From Aerococcus viridans (GTDB taxonomy: Bacteria; Bacillota; Bacilli; Lactobacillales; Aerococcaceae), in the NCBI RefSeq assembly GCF_002871935.1, contig NZ_PNHQ01000005.1:46467-110466 (forward strand): a stretch of DNA of 64,000 bases, read 5' to 3'. Position numbers and translations under genes: made by a program. The notes beneath the pieces were generated by a model. It saw nothing but the letters and a program-made list of their open reading frames with translations. It did not search any database and was not told where the DNA came from. Below are positions 37,105 through 44,744 of this stretch, piece after piece. Numbering within the stretch: the stretch's first letter is position 1; each line of letters opens with the position of its first letter.

Positions 37105-38820
37105 TTATCGTACTTGATTTTCTTGATCATATTGTTGAATGATTTCTTGTCTAGCGCCTGGTTGAATGAGATCAACTGCTTGGGCGATATTTTCAAAAGC
37201 ATCCTCATATAAAAATTCTTTATCAAAAAGGTAATAGGTCCGTTCAATTACCTCATTCAACTCTGGATGTTGTGGGCGGAAACGATTCGCGTATTGAATA
37301 GCATTTTCAGTTAATTGTGCAGCACGTACTTGCTTTTCAGTTTCATCATCTAAGTACTCAATACCTTTTGCAATTTGATCAGTAAGGTTTTCAATCTCTA
37401 ACATATCTAATTTGACACGGTTTAGCAATTCTGATAAATGATCAATGCGATCACTTGTATCAAAGAAATAATCTAAGTAATCATCTGTTAAACCTGGCAA
37501 ATGGTGAATCTCTACTGAACGCTTAATATTACGTAAATCCAATTCAAACATGTATAAATCATCACGCGCATCACGTTCTCTTTGACGTAGGTTAGCTAAA
37601 GCAACAACGATTGCTGACTGCCCTTTATCAATTTCTGTTAATTGATCATAGATTTCTCGATAACGTGCTTCCATGTCTGAATAGGCAATTTGATGTTCAG
37701 CTAATTGATCATCCGTTGTTTTTAGTAGCTCTTTTTGTCTTTCTATTTGATCAGCATACTCTTGCATTTTGCCCATTTCATTATCATATAACAAATAGTT
37801 TTGAGATACACGATCAATTTCTAAAGCCCCATAGCGGTTGCTTTGTGTAACTTGCTCCAAGCGACGTTGCACAGCTCCTTGATTTTTTCCAATATACTCT
37901 CTAGAAGCGATCTCTTTCTCCATTAAAGTATATGTGTGATCAATCTGTACGCCTGCTGCTTCCATTAATTCAGAAGCTTGTGTTAAATCTGCATCTGAAA
38001 CAGCTCTTTTAGCTTCTACGACTTTCTTTTCAGAATTGGAAATTTCTTTAGGTATGTCCACATCAATAGGAAATTGGAAATGCTCCTCTTCCATATGCGC
38101 AAAACCTTGTTTCATATCAGCAACTTGTTCCACATACTCTTCATTTAACTTAGTATATAGATCTGGAATTTTTTCCATCATTTGTTCCAGCTCATTCAAG
38201 TCGGCATCAATTTGTACAAGTACTTCTTGTGCACCTAAGAAATCCCCGTCATTCATTTGTTGGTGGTATTTCGTAAAATCAAGCTCAATATAAGCTAAAT
38301 GGTGCTCCAAGGTTTCTAGTGCATCGCCAAATTTATAACCATGTGCTAATAATTGCTTCCGTAAAGCAGCATAACGGTCATATGTTTCTTCGTGTTTGTC
38401 TTCCGATGCTTTCTCACTAGCTAGTATTTCAGTTAATCGGTCATTAATACCACTCACTTCATTTTTTGTTTCTTCAAGAATGGTTTCTACTTCATCAGCT
38501 ACACTTCTCGCTTTAACGATATTATATTTATCCGTATAATCTTGGGCAGATACTAACGCTGCCTCAATCTCTGGCAAACGAAAACGAGTGATTGTTTGCC
38601 ATTTGGCTTGCTCACTCTCATAAACTCTACGCGTTGCTCCTGATACATTCTTGTTGCGTAATGTATATAGCTTGTCCGCTACCGGTGTAGACATAATCTC
38701 TTGCTTTTGCTCATCTAGTTCAATATTGGCTTGTGTCTGTTTACGTCCTAGGTAATAAATGAGTCCGTAACCAAGTAATACCAAGATAATTAAGATTAAT
38801 AATGCTATTAAAAATGGCAC
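37105..38820 (-). CDS. ezrA: Septation ring formation regulator EzrA
   Basis: Negative regulator and scaffold of FtsZ assembly (571 aa, usual about 565-575). One N-terminal membrane helix (residues 3-25, LIALLILIILVLLGYGLIYYLG), then almost entirely coiled-coil, spectrin-like repeats. Two in-frame GTG codons compete: AGGAGG is one base from the GTG at 38826 but seven from the GTG at 38820, so the second is preferred. It is a single gene, far from the dcw cluster, with its own terminator. Confidence 0.94.
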   Translation of the reverse strand: MPFLIALLILIILVLLGYGLIYYLGRKQTQANIELDEQKQEIMSTPVADKLYTLRNKNVSGATRRVYESEQAKWQTITRFRLPEIEAALVSAQDYTDKYNIVKARSVADEVETILEETKNEVSGINDRLTEILASEKASEDKHEETYDRYAALRKQLLAHGYKFGDALETLEHHLAYIELDFTKYHQQMNDGDFLGAQEVLVQIDADLNELEQMMEKIPDLYTKLNEEYVEQVADMKQGFAHMEEEHFQFPIDVDIPKEISNSEKKVVEAKRAVSDADLTQASELMEAAGVQIDHTYTLMEKEIASREYIGKNQGAVQRRLEQVTQSNRYGALEIDRVSQNYLLYDNEMGKMQEYADQIERQKELLKTTDDQLAEHQIAYSDMEARYREIYDQLTEIDKGQSAIVVALANLRQRERDARDDLYMFELDLRNIKRSVEIHHLPGLTDDYLDYFFDTSDRIDHLSELLNRVKLDMLEIENLTDQIAKGIEYLDDETEKQVRAAQLTENAIQYANRFRPQHPELNEVIERTYYLFDKEFLYEDAFENIAQAVDLIQPGARQEIIQQYDQENQVR

Positions 38821-39053
38821 ACGCACGCCTCCTTCTATCCGTTGATATTTTCATAAAATTTTTAAGGGTTATTTAATCCCTATATTATCACAATTTAAGT
38901 AAAAAAAATATGCGTTATATTAAAATAATACTTCAAATAAGAGGTGTGAATATTGTATTTCAGATGTTGTTATCATAAAATACCATTAAACTTTTTAAAA
39001 TTATGGTAGTGCTTTCATATAGTATCTAACGACAGAAATTACATTATTTAAAT

Positions 39054-39083
39054 AAAAAAAGCCGGAACAATGTCCCGACCCTT
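39054..39083 (-). terminator. Intrinsic terminator of rpsD
   Basis: GTCGGGAC pairs with GTTCCGGC (two wobble pairs) followed by TTTTTTT on the minus strand, about 20 bases after the rpsD stop. Confidence 0.85.
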
Positions 39084-39105
39084 TTCAGTAACAAATCATC
39101 TAAAA

Positions 39106-39717
39106 TTAGATTAATTTGTTGTAGTATTCAACGACTAGAGATTCGTCGATTTCTTGGTTCATTTCGTCACGTTGAGGTAAACGAATTAAAGAACCTTCTA
39201 ATTTTTCAGCGTCGAATTGTACGTAAGGTACATGACCGTATAAACCTTCAACTGCTTCTTTAATTACTTTAATGTCTTTAGATTTTTCACGAACAGCAAT
39301 TACTTGACCTGGTTGAACGCGGAATGATGGGATATCAACTCGCTTACCGTCTACAGTAATGTGACCGTGATTGACTAATTGACGCGCTTGACGGCGAGTA
39401 GTCGCTAAACCTAAACGGTAAACGATGTTATCTAAACGTTGTTCTAGTAATATCATGAAGTTAACACCATGTTTACCTTCTCTGATTTTACCAGCTTGAA
39501 CGAATAAGTTAGCAAATTGTTTTTCACTCAAACCGTAGATGAAACGTAATTTTTGTTTTTCTTGTAATTGTAAGCCGTATTCAGATAATTTAGCACGACG
39601 ACCATTACCATGTTCACCTGGCGCATATGGGCGACGAGCGATTTCTTTACCAGTACCTGAAATTGAGATACCTAAACGACGAGAAACTTTCCAGTTAGAT
39701 CCTGTAAAACGAGACAT
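39106..39717 (-). CDS. rpsD: 30S ribosomal protein S4
   Basis: Primary 16S rRNA-binding protein that nucleates 30S assembly (203 aa, usual about 200). It reads [26 protein letters not shown] and the S4 RNA-binding domain [27 protein letters not shown]. The frame extends to 39732, but GGAGG eight bases before the ATG at 39717 and the family start fix the shorter form. It stands alone, with its own promoter and a structured leader, which fits the known autoregulation of Firmicutes rpsD. Confidence 0.97.
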   Translation of the reverse strand: MSRFTGSNWKVSRRLGISISGTGKEIARRPYAPGEHGNGRRAKLSEYGLQLQEKQKLRFIYGLSEKQFANLFVQAGKIREGKHGVNFMILLEQRLDNIVYRLGLATTRRQARQLVNHGHITVDGKRVDIPSFRVQPGQVIAVREKSKDIKVIKEAVEGLYGHVPYVQFDAEKLEGSLIRLPQRDEMNQEIDESLVVEYYNKLI

Positions 39718-39777
39718 TATATATTCCTCCATAAAAATAAAATTTTGGAGTAAAATAACCTTTTAAATTGACCGCAT

Positions 39778-39864
39778 TCGTGCATTTCACCTTAGCGTTT
39801 TCGTCTTCTGCAGCCGCAGACTACTTGGCTTACTGCCTAAAGTCAGTGGTTGAAATGTTGACGA
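39778..39864 (-). promoter_or_regulatory. Structured leader of rpsD (candidate S4-binding autoregulatory RNA)
   Basis: In the rpsD mRNA the segment TCGT..CATTTCAACC (39848-39864) pairs with GGTGAAATG..ACGA (39778-39791). They enclose a branch with hairpin TCTGC-GGCT-GCAGA. The structure sits between a strong promoter and the ribosome-binding site. Autoregulation by an S4 leader is established for B. subtilis; that this is the same RNA class is inference. Confidence 0.65.
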
Positions 39865-39903
39865 GCTTGCTTCAATTTTGCTGCATTATTTTACACGCCT
39901 TTC

Positions 39904-39932
39904 ATCATACCATTATTCTTAAATTCCGTCAA
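39904..39932 (-). promoter_or_regulatory. Promoter of rpsD
   Basis: TTGACG (39927-39932), 17-base spacer, TATGAT (39904-39909), minus strand, just past the mtnN stop and about 190 bases before the rpsD start, giving a long leader. Confidence 0.85.
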
Positions 39933-39939
39933 TAGGAAG

Positions 39940-40629
39940 TTAATTTAGGTGTTTGAGGTAGCTCAAAGTGACCTTCGCAGCATTCTGTCCAGCCGTTACC
40001 ACAAATTCATCAAAGATAACATTCGCGTCTTGTTGCGCTGTGTCTGAAATAGCTCGAATAACGATACAATCAATCCCAAACTGATTTGCCACCTGAGCAA
40101 CCGCTGCACCTTCCATTTCGGCACATTGCGCACCTCTAAAAGTTTGATACAGGCTGCTCACCTTATCTACATCAGCAATAAATTGATCACCAGTTAAAAT
40201 TAACCCTGGCGTTGCTGTTAATTCTGTTTCATGATAAGCATCTAGGAATCCTTGAATCAAGTTTTCAGGTGCCTTATAACGAGCTGGCATCGTAGGTACT
40301 TGTCCTAATTCATAGCCAAAGGCACGTGCATCCGCATCATGGTACATCGTAGCTTCTCCAATGATAATGTCTCCTATTTGACGGTCGGGAGAAACAGCAC
40401 CTGCTGAACCTGTATTAATGATTAAATCTGGTTGCCTTTGTGCAACTAAAGTTGTCGCAATTGCTGCATTGACCTTTCCTATACCACACCGTGCGACAAT
40501 TAAGTCATGGCCCTCATAGCTAGCAGTCCAAATTTCTGTTGGCCCTACAACTTCACTAGTCGTTAATCCAAGGTGTTCCTTATAGTAACCAATTTCTTCT
40601 TCCATTGGGCAAATAATTGCTACTTTCAT
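39940..40629 (-). CDS. mtnN: 5'-methylthioadenosine/S-adenosylhomocysteine nucleosidase
   Basis: Splits MTA and SAH to adenine plus the thioribose compound, clearing SAM by-products and feeding AI-2 synthesis where luxS exists (229 aa). MKVAIICPMEEEIGYY, NTGSAGAV, the active-site EMEGAAVAQVA and the catalytic aspartate in RAISDTA are all present. It is the last gene of a Nudix-unknown-mtnN operon with short gaps (27 and 3 bases), a grouping seen in other Lactobacillales. Confidence 0.96.
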   Translation of the reverse strand: MKVAIICPMEEEIGYYKEHLGLTTSEVVGPTEIWTASYEGHDLIVARCGIGKVNAAIATTLVAQRQPDLIINTGSAGAVSPDRQIGDIIIGEATMYHDADARAFGYELGQVPTMPARYKAPENLIQGFLDAYHETELTATPGLILTGDQFIADVDKVSSLYQTFRGAQCAEMEGAAVAQVANQFGIDCIVIRAISDTAQQDANVIFDEFVVTAGQNAAKVTLSYLKHLN

Positions 40630-40656
40630 CTACTCAGTCTCCTTTATTCGTAATAT

Positions 40657-41403
40657 CTACACATAAAATGCGATAATCGTTAAAACGATTACCCCTATTG
40701 TTAACAAAACGATAGTGATATTTAGGAAGCGGTCAATTTTTGTCGCCCCAAAGAAATGTCTTTCTTTCTTTGCTTCCTGGTCAACAGACACTAAAATATC
40801 GCCGTCTTTAACCCCATCGTCCATTGGTTTCTCAGTCACGTAAGCATTCTCTTGATATTTTGTCTTAGTACTGATCTCTTCATTTGTTTTTTCATCTATT
40901 TCTTCGGATGGTCCAAATAATCTTTCTTTAAATGAAAGCCGCTCTTTCTTTGTAGCCGTTTCTTTAACCGGGTGTTTGTCTGAATGGTCTTGCATTGATT
41001 TGGCAGTCGTTATTACATGATCATCTGGGGTCGACCACTGACTTTGATCAACCGTTTCACGCCCAACGGAAGCTGGTTTAACTGACTGTGTTTGCTGCCT
41101 TTCCTTTTCATAAAGCGCTTGGTTTAACATATCCGCTGAAAATTTTCTAGGTGCATCCAGATCTTCTTCTCGTTTAAATACCTTTCTATCACTTGCGCTT
41201 GCATTACGGTTAAAAGCCGCTGACTTAAGGTGGCGTACATCACGCGTAGTATTGTTCCGATTAACATTTAATGGTTGTTTACTTTCTTGAATACCATCAG
41301 TCACTTCACCGCCCGTCTTATCAGCCTTGTCTTTTTTATTTTTTAAGGCCCGATACTGGGCACGTGTTAACTGCTGTTCATCATCTGGCGTCATATATGT
41401 CAC
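40657..41403 (-). CDS. Unknown C-terminally membrane-anchored protein
   Basis: 248 aa, not recognised. A long, charged, low-complexity and probably disordered cytoplasmic part (Lys/Asp/Glu/Gln-rich) is followed by a single C-terminal helix (FLNITIVLLTIGVIVLTIIAFYV), so it should be a tail-anchored membrane protein with N-inside topology. It has no signal peptide. It lies between the Nudix gene (3-base gap) and mtnN (27 bases), so it is cotranscribed with both. Genes at this position in related genomes are also hypothetical. Confidence 0.85.
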   Translation of the reverse strand: MTYMTPDDEQQLTRAQYRALKNKKDKADKTGGEVTDGIQESKQPLNVNRNNTTRDVRHLKSAAFNRNASASDRKVFKREEDLDAPRKFSADMLNQALYEKERQQTQSVKPASVGRETVDQSQWSTPDDHVITTAKSMQDHSDKHPVKETATKKERLSFKERLFGPSEEIDEKTNEEISTKTKYQENAYVTEKPMDDGVKDGDILVSVDQEAKKERHFFGATKIDRFLNITIVLLTIGVIVLTIIAFYV

Positions 41404-41406
41404 CTA

Positions 41407-41949
41407 CTATCCTTGTAATTTCATAATTTGCCAATATTGAATGGCGTAAATTGTCTTCATATCTGTAATTTCACCTTTGGCAATGGCTGCTTTTGCTGCA
41501 GTATAATCTAAGTATATTAATTCGATATTTTCATCATCGTCTTGTGCTGGCGGCTCTGGTAAGTCATGAACTTCTTCGCACATATACATCTGAATAAATT
41601 CATCGTTATAACCTGGTGTTACATAAAAACCATCCAGGGCCTGCCATTTTTCACCAGCCATACCCGTTTCTTCAGCAAACTCCCGCTTAGCTGCTAATAA
41701 TAAATCTTCACCTGGATCTACCAAACCAGCAGGCACCTCTAAACTAACAGCTTCTATCCCTTTTCGAAATTGTCGTACTAAGACAATTTGTTCATCCCGC
41801 AAGGCAAAGATACCTACTGCTGGACCATGGAAAATAAGTTCTCGAGCAGCAAGCTCACCATTTTGTAAAAGAACTTGGTGCTTCTCTAAGTTTAAAATTT
41901 TTCCTTCATAAAGCGTCTCTTTACGAATCGTTTTTTCACCAAATGTCAT
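41407..41949 (-). CDS. Nudix hydrolase, ADP-ribose pyrophosphatase type
   Basis: Likely hydrolyses ADP-ribose to AMP and ribose 5-phosphate. The full Nudix box is present (GLVDPGED ... REFAEETG, with the REFxEExG core), and the domain opens LYEGKILNLEKHQV as in NudF/YqkG proteins. The frame extends to 42006, but a TAAAAT -10 lies inside that extension and AAAGG sits nine bases before the ATG at 41949 (MTFGEKT), so the 180-aa form is preferred. First gene of the operon with the tail-anchored protein and mtnN. Confidence 0.93.
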   Translation of the reverse strand: MTFGEKTIRKETLYEGKILNLEKHQVLLQNGELAARELIFHGPAVGIFALRDEQIVLVRQFRKGIEAVSLEVPAGLVDPGEDLLLAAKREFAEETGMAGEKWQALDGFYVTPGYNDEFIQMYMCEEVHDLPEPPAQDDDENIELIYLDYTAAKAAIAKGEITDMKTIYAIQYWQIMKLQG

Positions 41950-41996
41950 CCTAGTCAACCTTTCTGGAGTTTGATATTTCCCGTATATCCCTTTAT

Positions 41997-42005
41997 ATTT
42001 TAGCA
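41997..42005 (-). promoter_or_regulatory. Probable extended -10 of the Nudix-mtnN operon
   Basis: TGCTAAAAT on the minus strand, 48 bases before the preferred Nudix start. No good -35 is visible. Confidence 0.4.
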
Positions 42006-42189
42006 TTTTTATCTAAAGTATGGGTAAGAAGGAGGAATTTTAGGGATTTATTTACTTTTTAGGACATTACGATTATTTACCTACTATTGTATATAAATAG
42101 CTTTGCGTTTTTAAATAAGACTAGAGGCCGATGTTGCATTTAGGCATATCCCCTATAATGAATATAAACCATAAAAGGAGTGACTAGAC

Positions 42190-42825
42190 ATGTACCGCCC
42201 ACTTCGATACATCGCCAAATTAGGCCAATATCCATTATACTGGCCCATGAATTTACCTTTGCTTACACTATTACTAATACTTGATGCTCCGTACTATCAA
42301 ATCGCTTTCTGGATAATTGCTTTATCATTTTTAGTATTTATTGTTAAAAATAGCTTTTGTTCAAATATAGCAGCTAGTAAAGATTACCATGGAAGATATA
42401 GACTAGGACGCATACCCAAATCAAGGAAACAAATTTATGATTCTGCTAATTTAACTGATCAAGAAATTCAATTTTTTCGGTCCGAAATGGCAGAAAGCTT
42501 AGCACATATTGAAACGATATTAAACTTTGAAAATTATAATACACATTTAAATATGGTGTTTAAGCGCTATGACATGAGTATCCTATTAAAAAGCTATTTT
42601 CAAGCGATTACCCTAGCGCCTTATCGTTTAAGCCAGGCAAGTGACTTCCTTTACCAAATTTTACCTAATTTGGAGAATGTCCTTAAGCAATACACTAATA
42701 TTAACCAAGAAATGCATCGCTCGCCAAAGAAAATCCAAGCATTGACGAACTTACGTGAAGAAATCGCTAATCTAGCTGAACAAGCACAAGAATCATTCGA
42801 ACATTTTATTCAAGATTCCAAATAA
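42190..42825 (+). CDS. xpaC: XpaC-like protein (5-bromo-4-chloroindolyl phosphate hydrolysis family)
   Basis: 211 aa with two closely spaced N-terminal membrane helices (about 15-50) and a helical cytoplasmic remainder, the layout of XpaC/YceG-region proteins. The family name comes from a reporter phenotype, not from a proven enzyme. AAAGGAG precedes the ATG. It is followed after 12 bases by telA, the conserved xpaC-telA pair of Firmicutes, linked in other species to tellurite and cell-wall antibiotic tolerance. A TATAAT lies at 42154-42159. Confidence 0.82.
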   Translation: MYRPLRYIAKLGQYPLYWPMNLPLLTLLLILDAPYYQIAFWIIALSFLVFIVKNSFCSNIAASKDYHGRYRLGRIPKSRKQIYDSANLTDQEIQFFRSEMAESLAHIETILNFENYNTHLNMVFKRYDMSILLKSYFQAITLAPYRLSQASDFLYQILPNLENVLKQYTNINQEMHRSPKKIQALTNLREEIANLAEQAQESFEHFIQDSK

Positions 42826-42837
42826 AGGAGAATTATA

Positions 42838-44043
42838 ATGACAGAAGACAAAAAACAATCATACAGTCAAACAGCCCATTTATCTAAATCAGTGGATGAT
42901 CTGATTGCTAATCCCTTCCGAGATGCGAATTTAGCTAACCCTCCCTTAAAAAATATCACCAATACTAACGATGAAACGAGTATCGAACAAACTATTTACC
43001 AACAACTATCAAAAGACCGCCAAGACCAAGCAAAAGCCTTATCTGAAAAAATTGATGCCAGTGATAGTCAATCAATCGTTTCATACGGTGCCATGGCACA
43101 AAAGGAAATCGGAGACTTTTCACATCAGATCATAGCTCAAGTTCAAAACCAAGATTTAGATGTTGTAGGTGAACAACTAAGAGCGTTGCTATCCCGGTTA
43201 AATGATACTGATCCTAGCCAGTTAGCGAATCAAAATCAAAGTCGAATCCAACGTTGGTTTAAGAAACAGAAAGCTTCATTATATGAAATGAACGCCAAGT
43301 ATCAAAAAGTAGGTTACCAAATTGATGAGATTGCTAGTCAATTAAACCGTCAAAAGAATGGCTTATTAAATGATAATTTACAACTTGAAAGTCTCTATCA
43401 ACAAAACCTTGAGTTCTTTGAAGCTTTAAATGTATACATTGCTGCCGCACAAATCAAAGCAGATCGCTTACGCCAAGAGGAACTCCCCTCACTAAAAAAC
43501 CAAATCACAAGTGACCATGATCAAATGACTATCCAAAAGATTGCTGATTTAGAGCAATTTATAAATCGTCTAGAAAAAAGAATTTACGACTTAGAGCTAA
43601 CACGTGAAATTACTATTCAACAAGCTCCGCAAATCCGTCTCATTCAAAATGCTAATCAAAACTTAGCTGAGAAAATTCAATCTTCAATTTATACGGCAAT
43701 TCCTTTATGGAAAAACCAAATTGCTATCCAACTATCACTGTATCGTCAAAAAGATGCATTGGATGCCCAAATTGCCGTTACAGATACAACTAATCAATTA
43801 TTAACAGAAAATGCTGAATTATTAAAACAGTCTTCTCTTGAAACAGCTAGACAATCTGAACGTGGTGTAGTAGACATTGATACCTTGAAACACTCTCAAC
43901 AAAAATTGATTGATACGATTACAGAAACTATGCAAATTCAAGAAGAAGGTCGCGCAAAAAGACTACAAGCAGAACGAGAAATGGTACAAATGGAAAGTGA
44001 GTTAAAACAACATTTATTAAATAGCAGTTCAAAAAAATCATAA
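42838..44043 (+). CDS. telA: Toxic anion resistance protein, TelA family
   Basis: 401 aa, soluble, mainly long helices and coiled coil. It carries the family segments DLEQFINRLEKRIYDLELTREI, APQIRLIQNANQNLAEKIQSS and AIPLWKNQIAIQLSL. TelA/KlaA homologues are associated with tellurite and antimicrobial resistance, but the mechanism is unknown. It is cotranscribed with xpaC; AAAGGAG precedes the ATG. Confidence 0.93.
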   Translation: MTEDKKQSYSQTAHLSKSVDDLIANPFRDANLANPPLKNITNTNDETSIEQTIYQQLSKDRQDQAKALSEKIDASDSQSIVSYGAMAQKEIGDFSHQIIAQVQNQDLDVVGEQLRALLSRLNDTDPSQLANQNQSRIQRWFKKQKASLYEMNAKYQKVGYQIDEIASQLNRQKNGLLNDNLQLESLYQQNLEFFEALNVYIAAAQIKADRLRQEELPSLKNQITSDHDQMTIQKIADLEQFINRLEKRIYDLELTREITIQQAPQIRLIQNANQNLAEKIQSSIYTAIPLWKNQIAIQLSLYRQKDALDAQIAVTDTTNQLLTENAELLKQSSLETARQSERGVVDIDTLKHSQQKLIDTITETMQIQEEGRAKRLQAEREMVQMESELKQHLLNSSSKKS

Positions 44044-44088
44044 TGTTATCTAGTTAAGGGGTTATCACTTCATCCGTCTTCTATCATA

Positions 44089-44097
44089 TGTTATAAT
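44089..44097 (+). promoter_or_regulatory. Extended -10 promoter of the GlsB/YeaQ-type gene
   Basis: TGTTATAAT, a perfect extended -10, 48 bases before the start codon. The -35 region is weak. Confidence 0.6.
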
Positions 44098-44145
44098 ATA
44101 TGCATGGACAAGAGGTCCTAAACAAAATGAAATGGAGGAATTATT

Positions 44146-44391
44146 ATGGGCTGGTTATGGTCTTTAATCGTCGGTGGACTTATTGGTTGGGGTGCAGGTG
44201 CTATCCTAGGTAAAGATGTTCCCGGAGGCATTATTGGTAATATTATCTGTGGTATGTTAGGTTCATGGGTAGCTTCTACTTTCTTACAAGACTTTGGTCC
44301 TGTAATTGGTGGATATGCAGTTGTCCCTTCACTAATTGGATCTATCGTATTAATTTTAATATTAAACTTTATTTTAAAACGTTTAAACTAG
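44146..44391 (+). CDS. GlsB/YeaQ/YmgE family stress-response membrane protein
   Basis: 81 aa with three hydrophobic, glycine-rich helices: GWLWSLIVGGLIGWGAGAI, GGIIGNIICGMLGSWVA and LIGSIVLILILNFIL. This is the transglycosylase-associated/GlsB family; GlsB in Enterococcus is linked to bile and cell-envelope stress. GGAGG precedes the ATG. It has its own promoter and terminator, so it is expressed independently of xpaC-telA. Confidence 0.92.
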   Translation: MGWLWSLIVGGLIGWGAGAILGKDVPGGIIGNIICGMLGSWVASTFLQDFGPVIGGYAVVPSLIGSIVLILILNFILKRLN

Positions 44392-44407
44392 TATAACGAC
44401 TCAATAA

Positions 44408-44446
44408 TAAAGGGCATTGAACAATTTCGTTCAGTGCCCTTTTTCT
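44408..44446 (+). terminator. Intrinsic terminator of the GlsB/YeaQ-type gene
   Basis: AAAGGGCATTGAAC pairs with TTCAGTGCCCTTTTT around a short loop (one wobble), followed by a T run, 16 bases after the stop. Confidence 0.9.
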
Positions 44447-44530
44447 ATGTATTAAACAATCAAAAATATATCAGAAAAATAGCGGCGCAACATTTAATTC
44501 GTCGCTACCGCTATCTTATTCGTATGCATA

Positions 44531-44743
44531 CTAAGCTAATTCAATATTGACTGCTTGAGGTCCACGTTTCCCTTGAGCAATTTCAAACTGTACTTTTTGA
44601 CCAACTGCTAATGAAGGTTGATCTAGGTGACGCAATGCTGAAAAGTGCACGAAGATATCATCTTCTTCTGGAAAGTCTGGTAACTCAATAAAACCAAAGC
44701 CTTCTTTTGCATTAAAGTTTTTTACAATGCCGTAATAGGCCAT
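44531..44743 (-). CDS. Cold-shock domain protein
   Basis: 70-residue single-domain RNA chaperone of the CspA family. The RNA-binding motifs are KEGFGFIEL (RNP1) and DIFVHFSAL (RNP2). The N-terminus AYYGIVKNFNAK departs slightly from the usual G.VKWFN. A longer frame starts upstream, but GAGGAG lies at the right distance from the ATG at 44743, one base after the ileS stop (TAAGATG). The ribosome-binding site is inside the last ileS codons. I see no separate promoter, so expression probably depends on the ileS T-box transcript. Confidence 0.92.
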   Translation of the reverse strand: MAYYGIVKNFNAKEGFGFIELPDFPEEDDIFVHFSALRHLDQPSLAVGQKVQFEIAQGKRGPQAVNIELA

Positions 44744-44744
44744 C

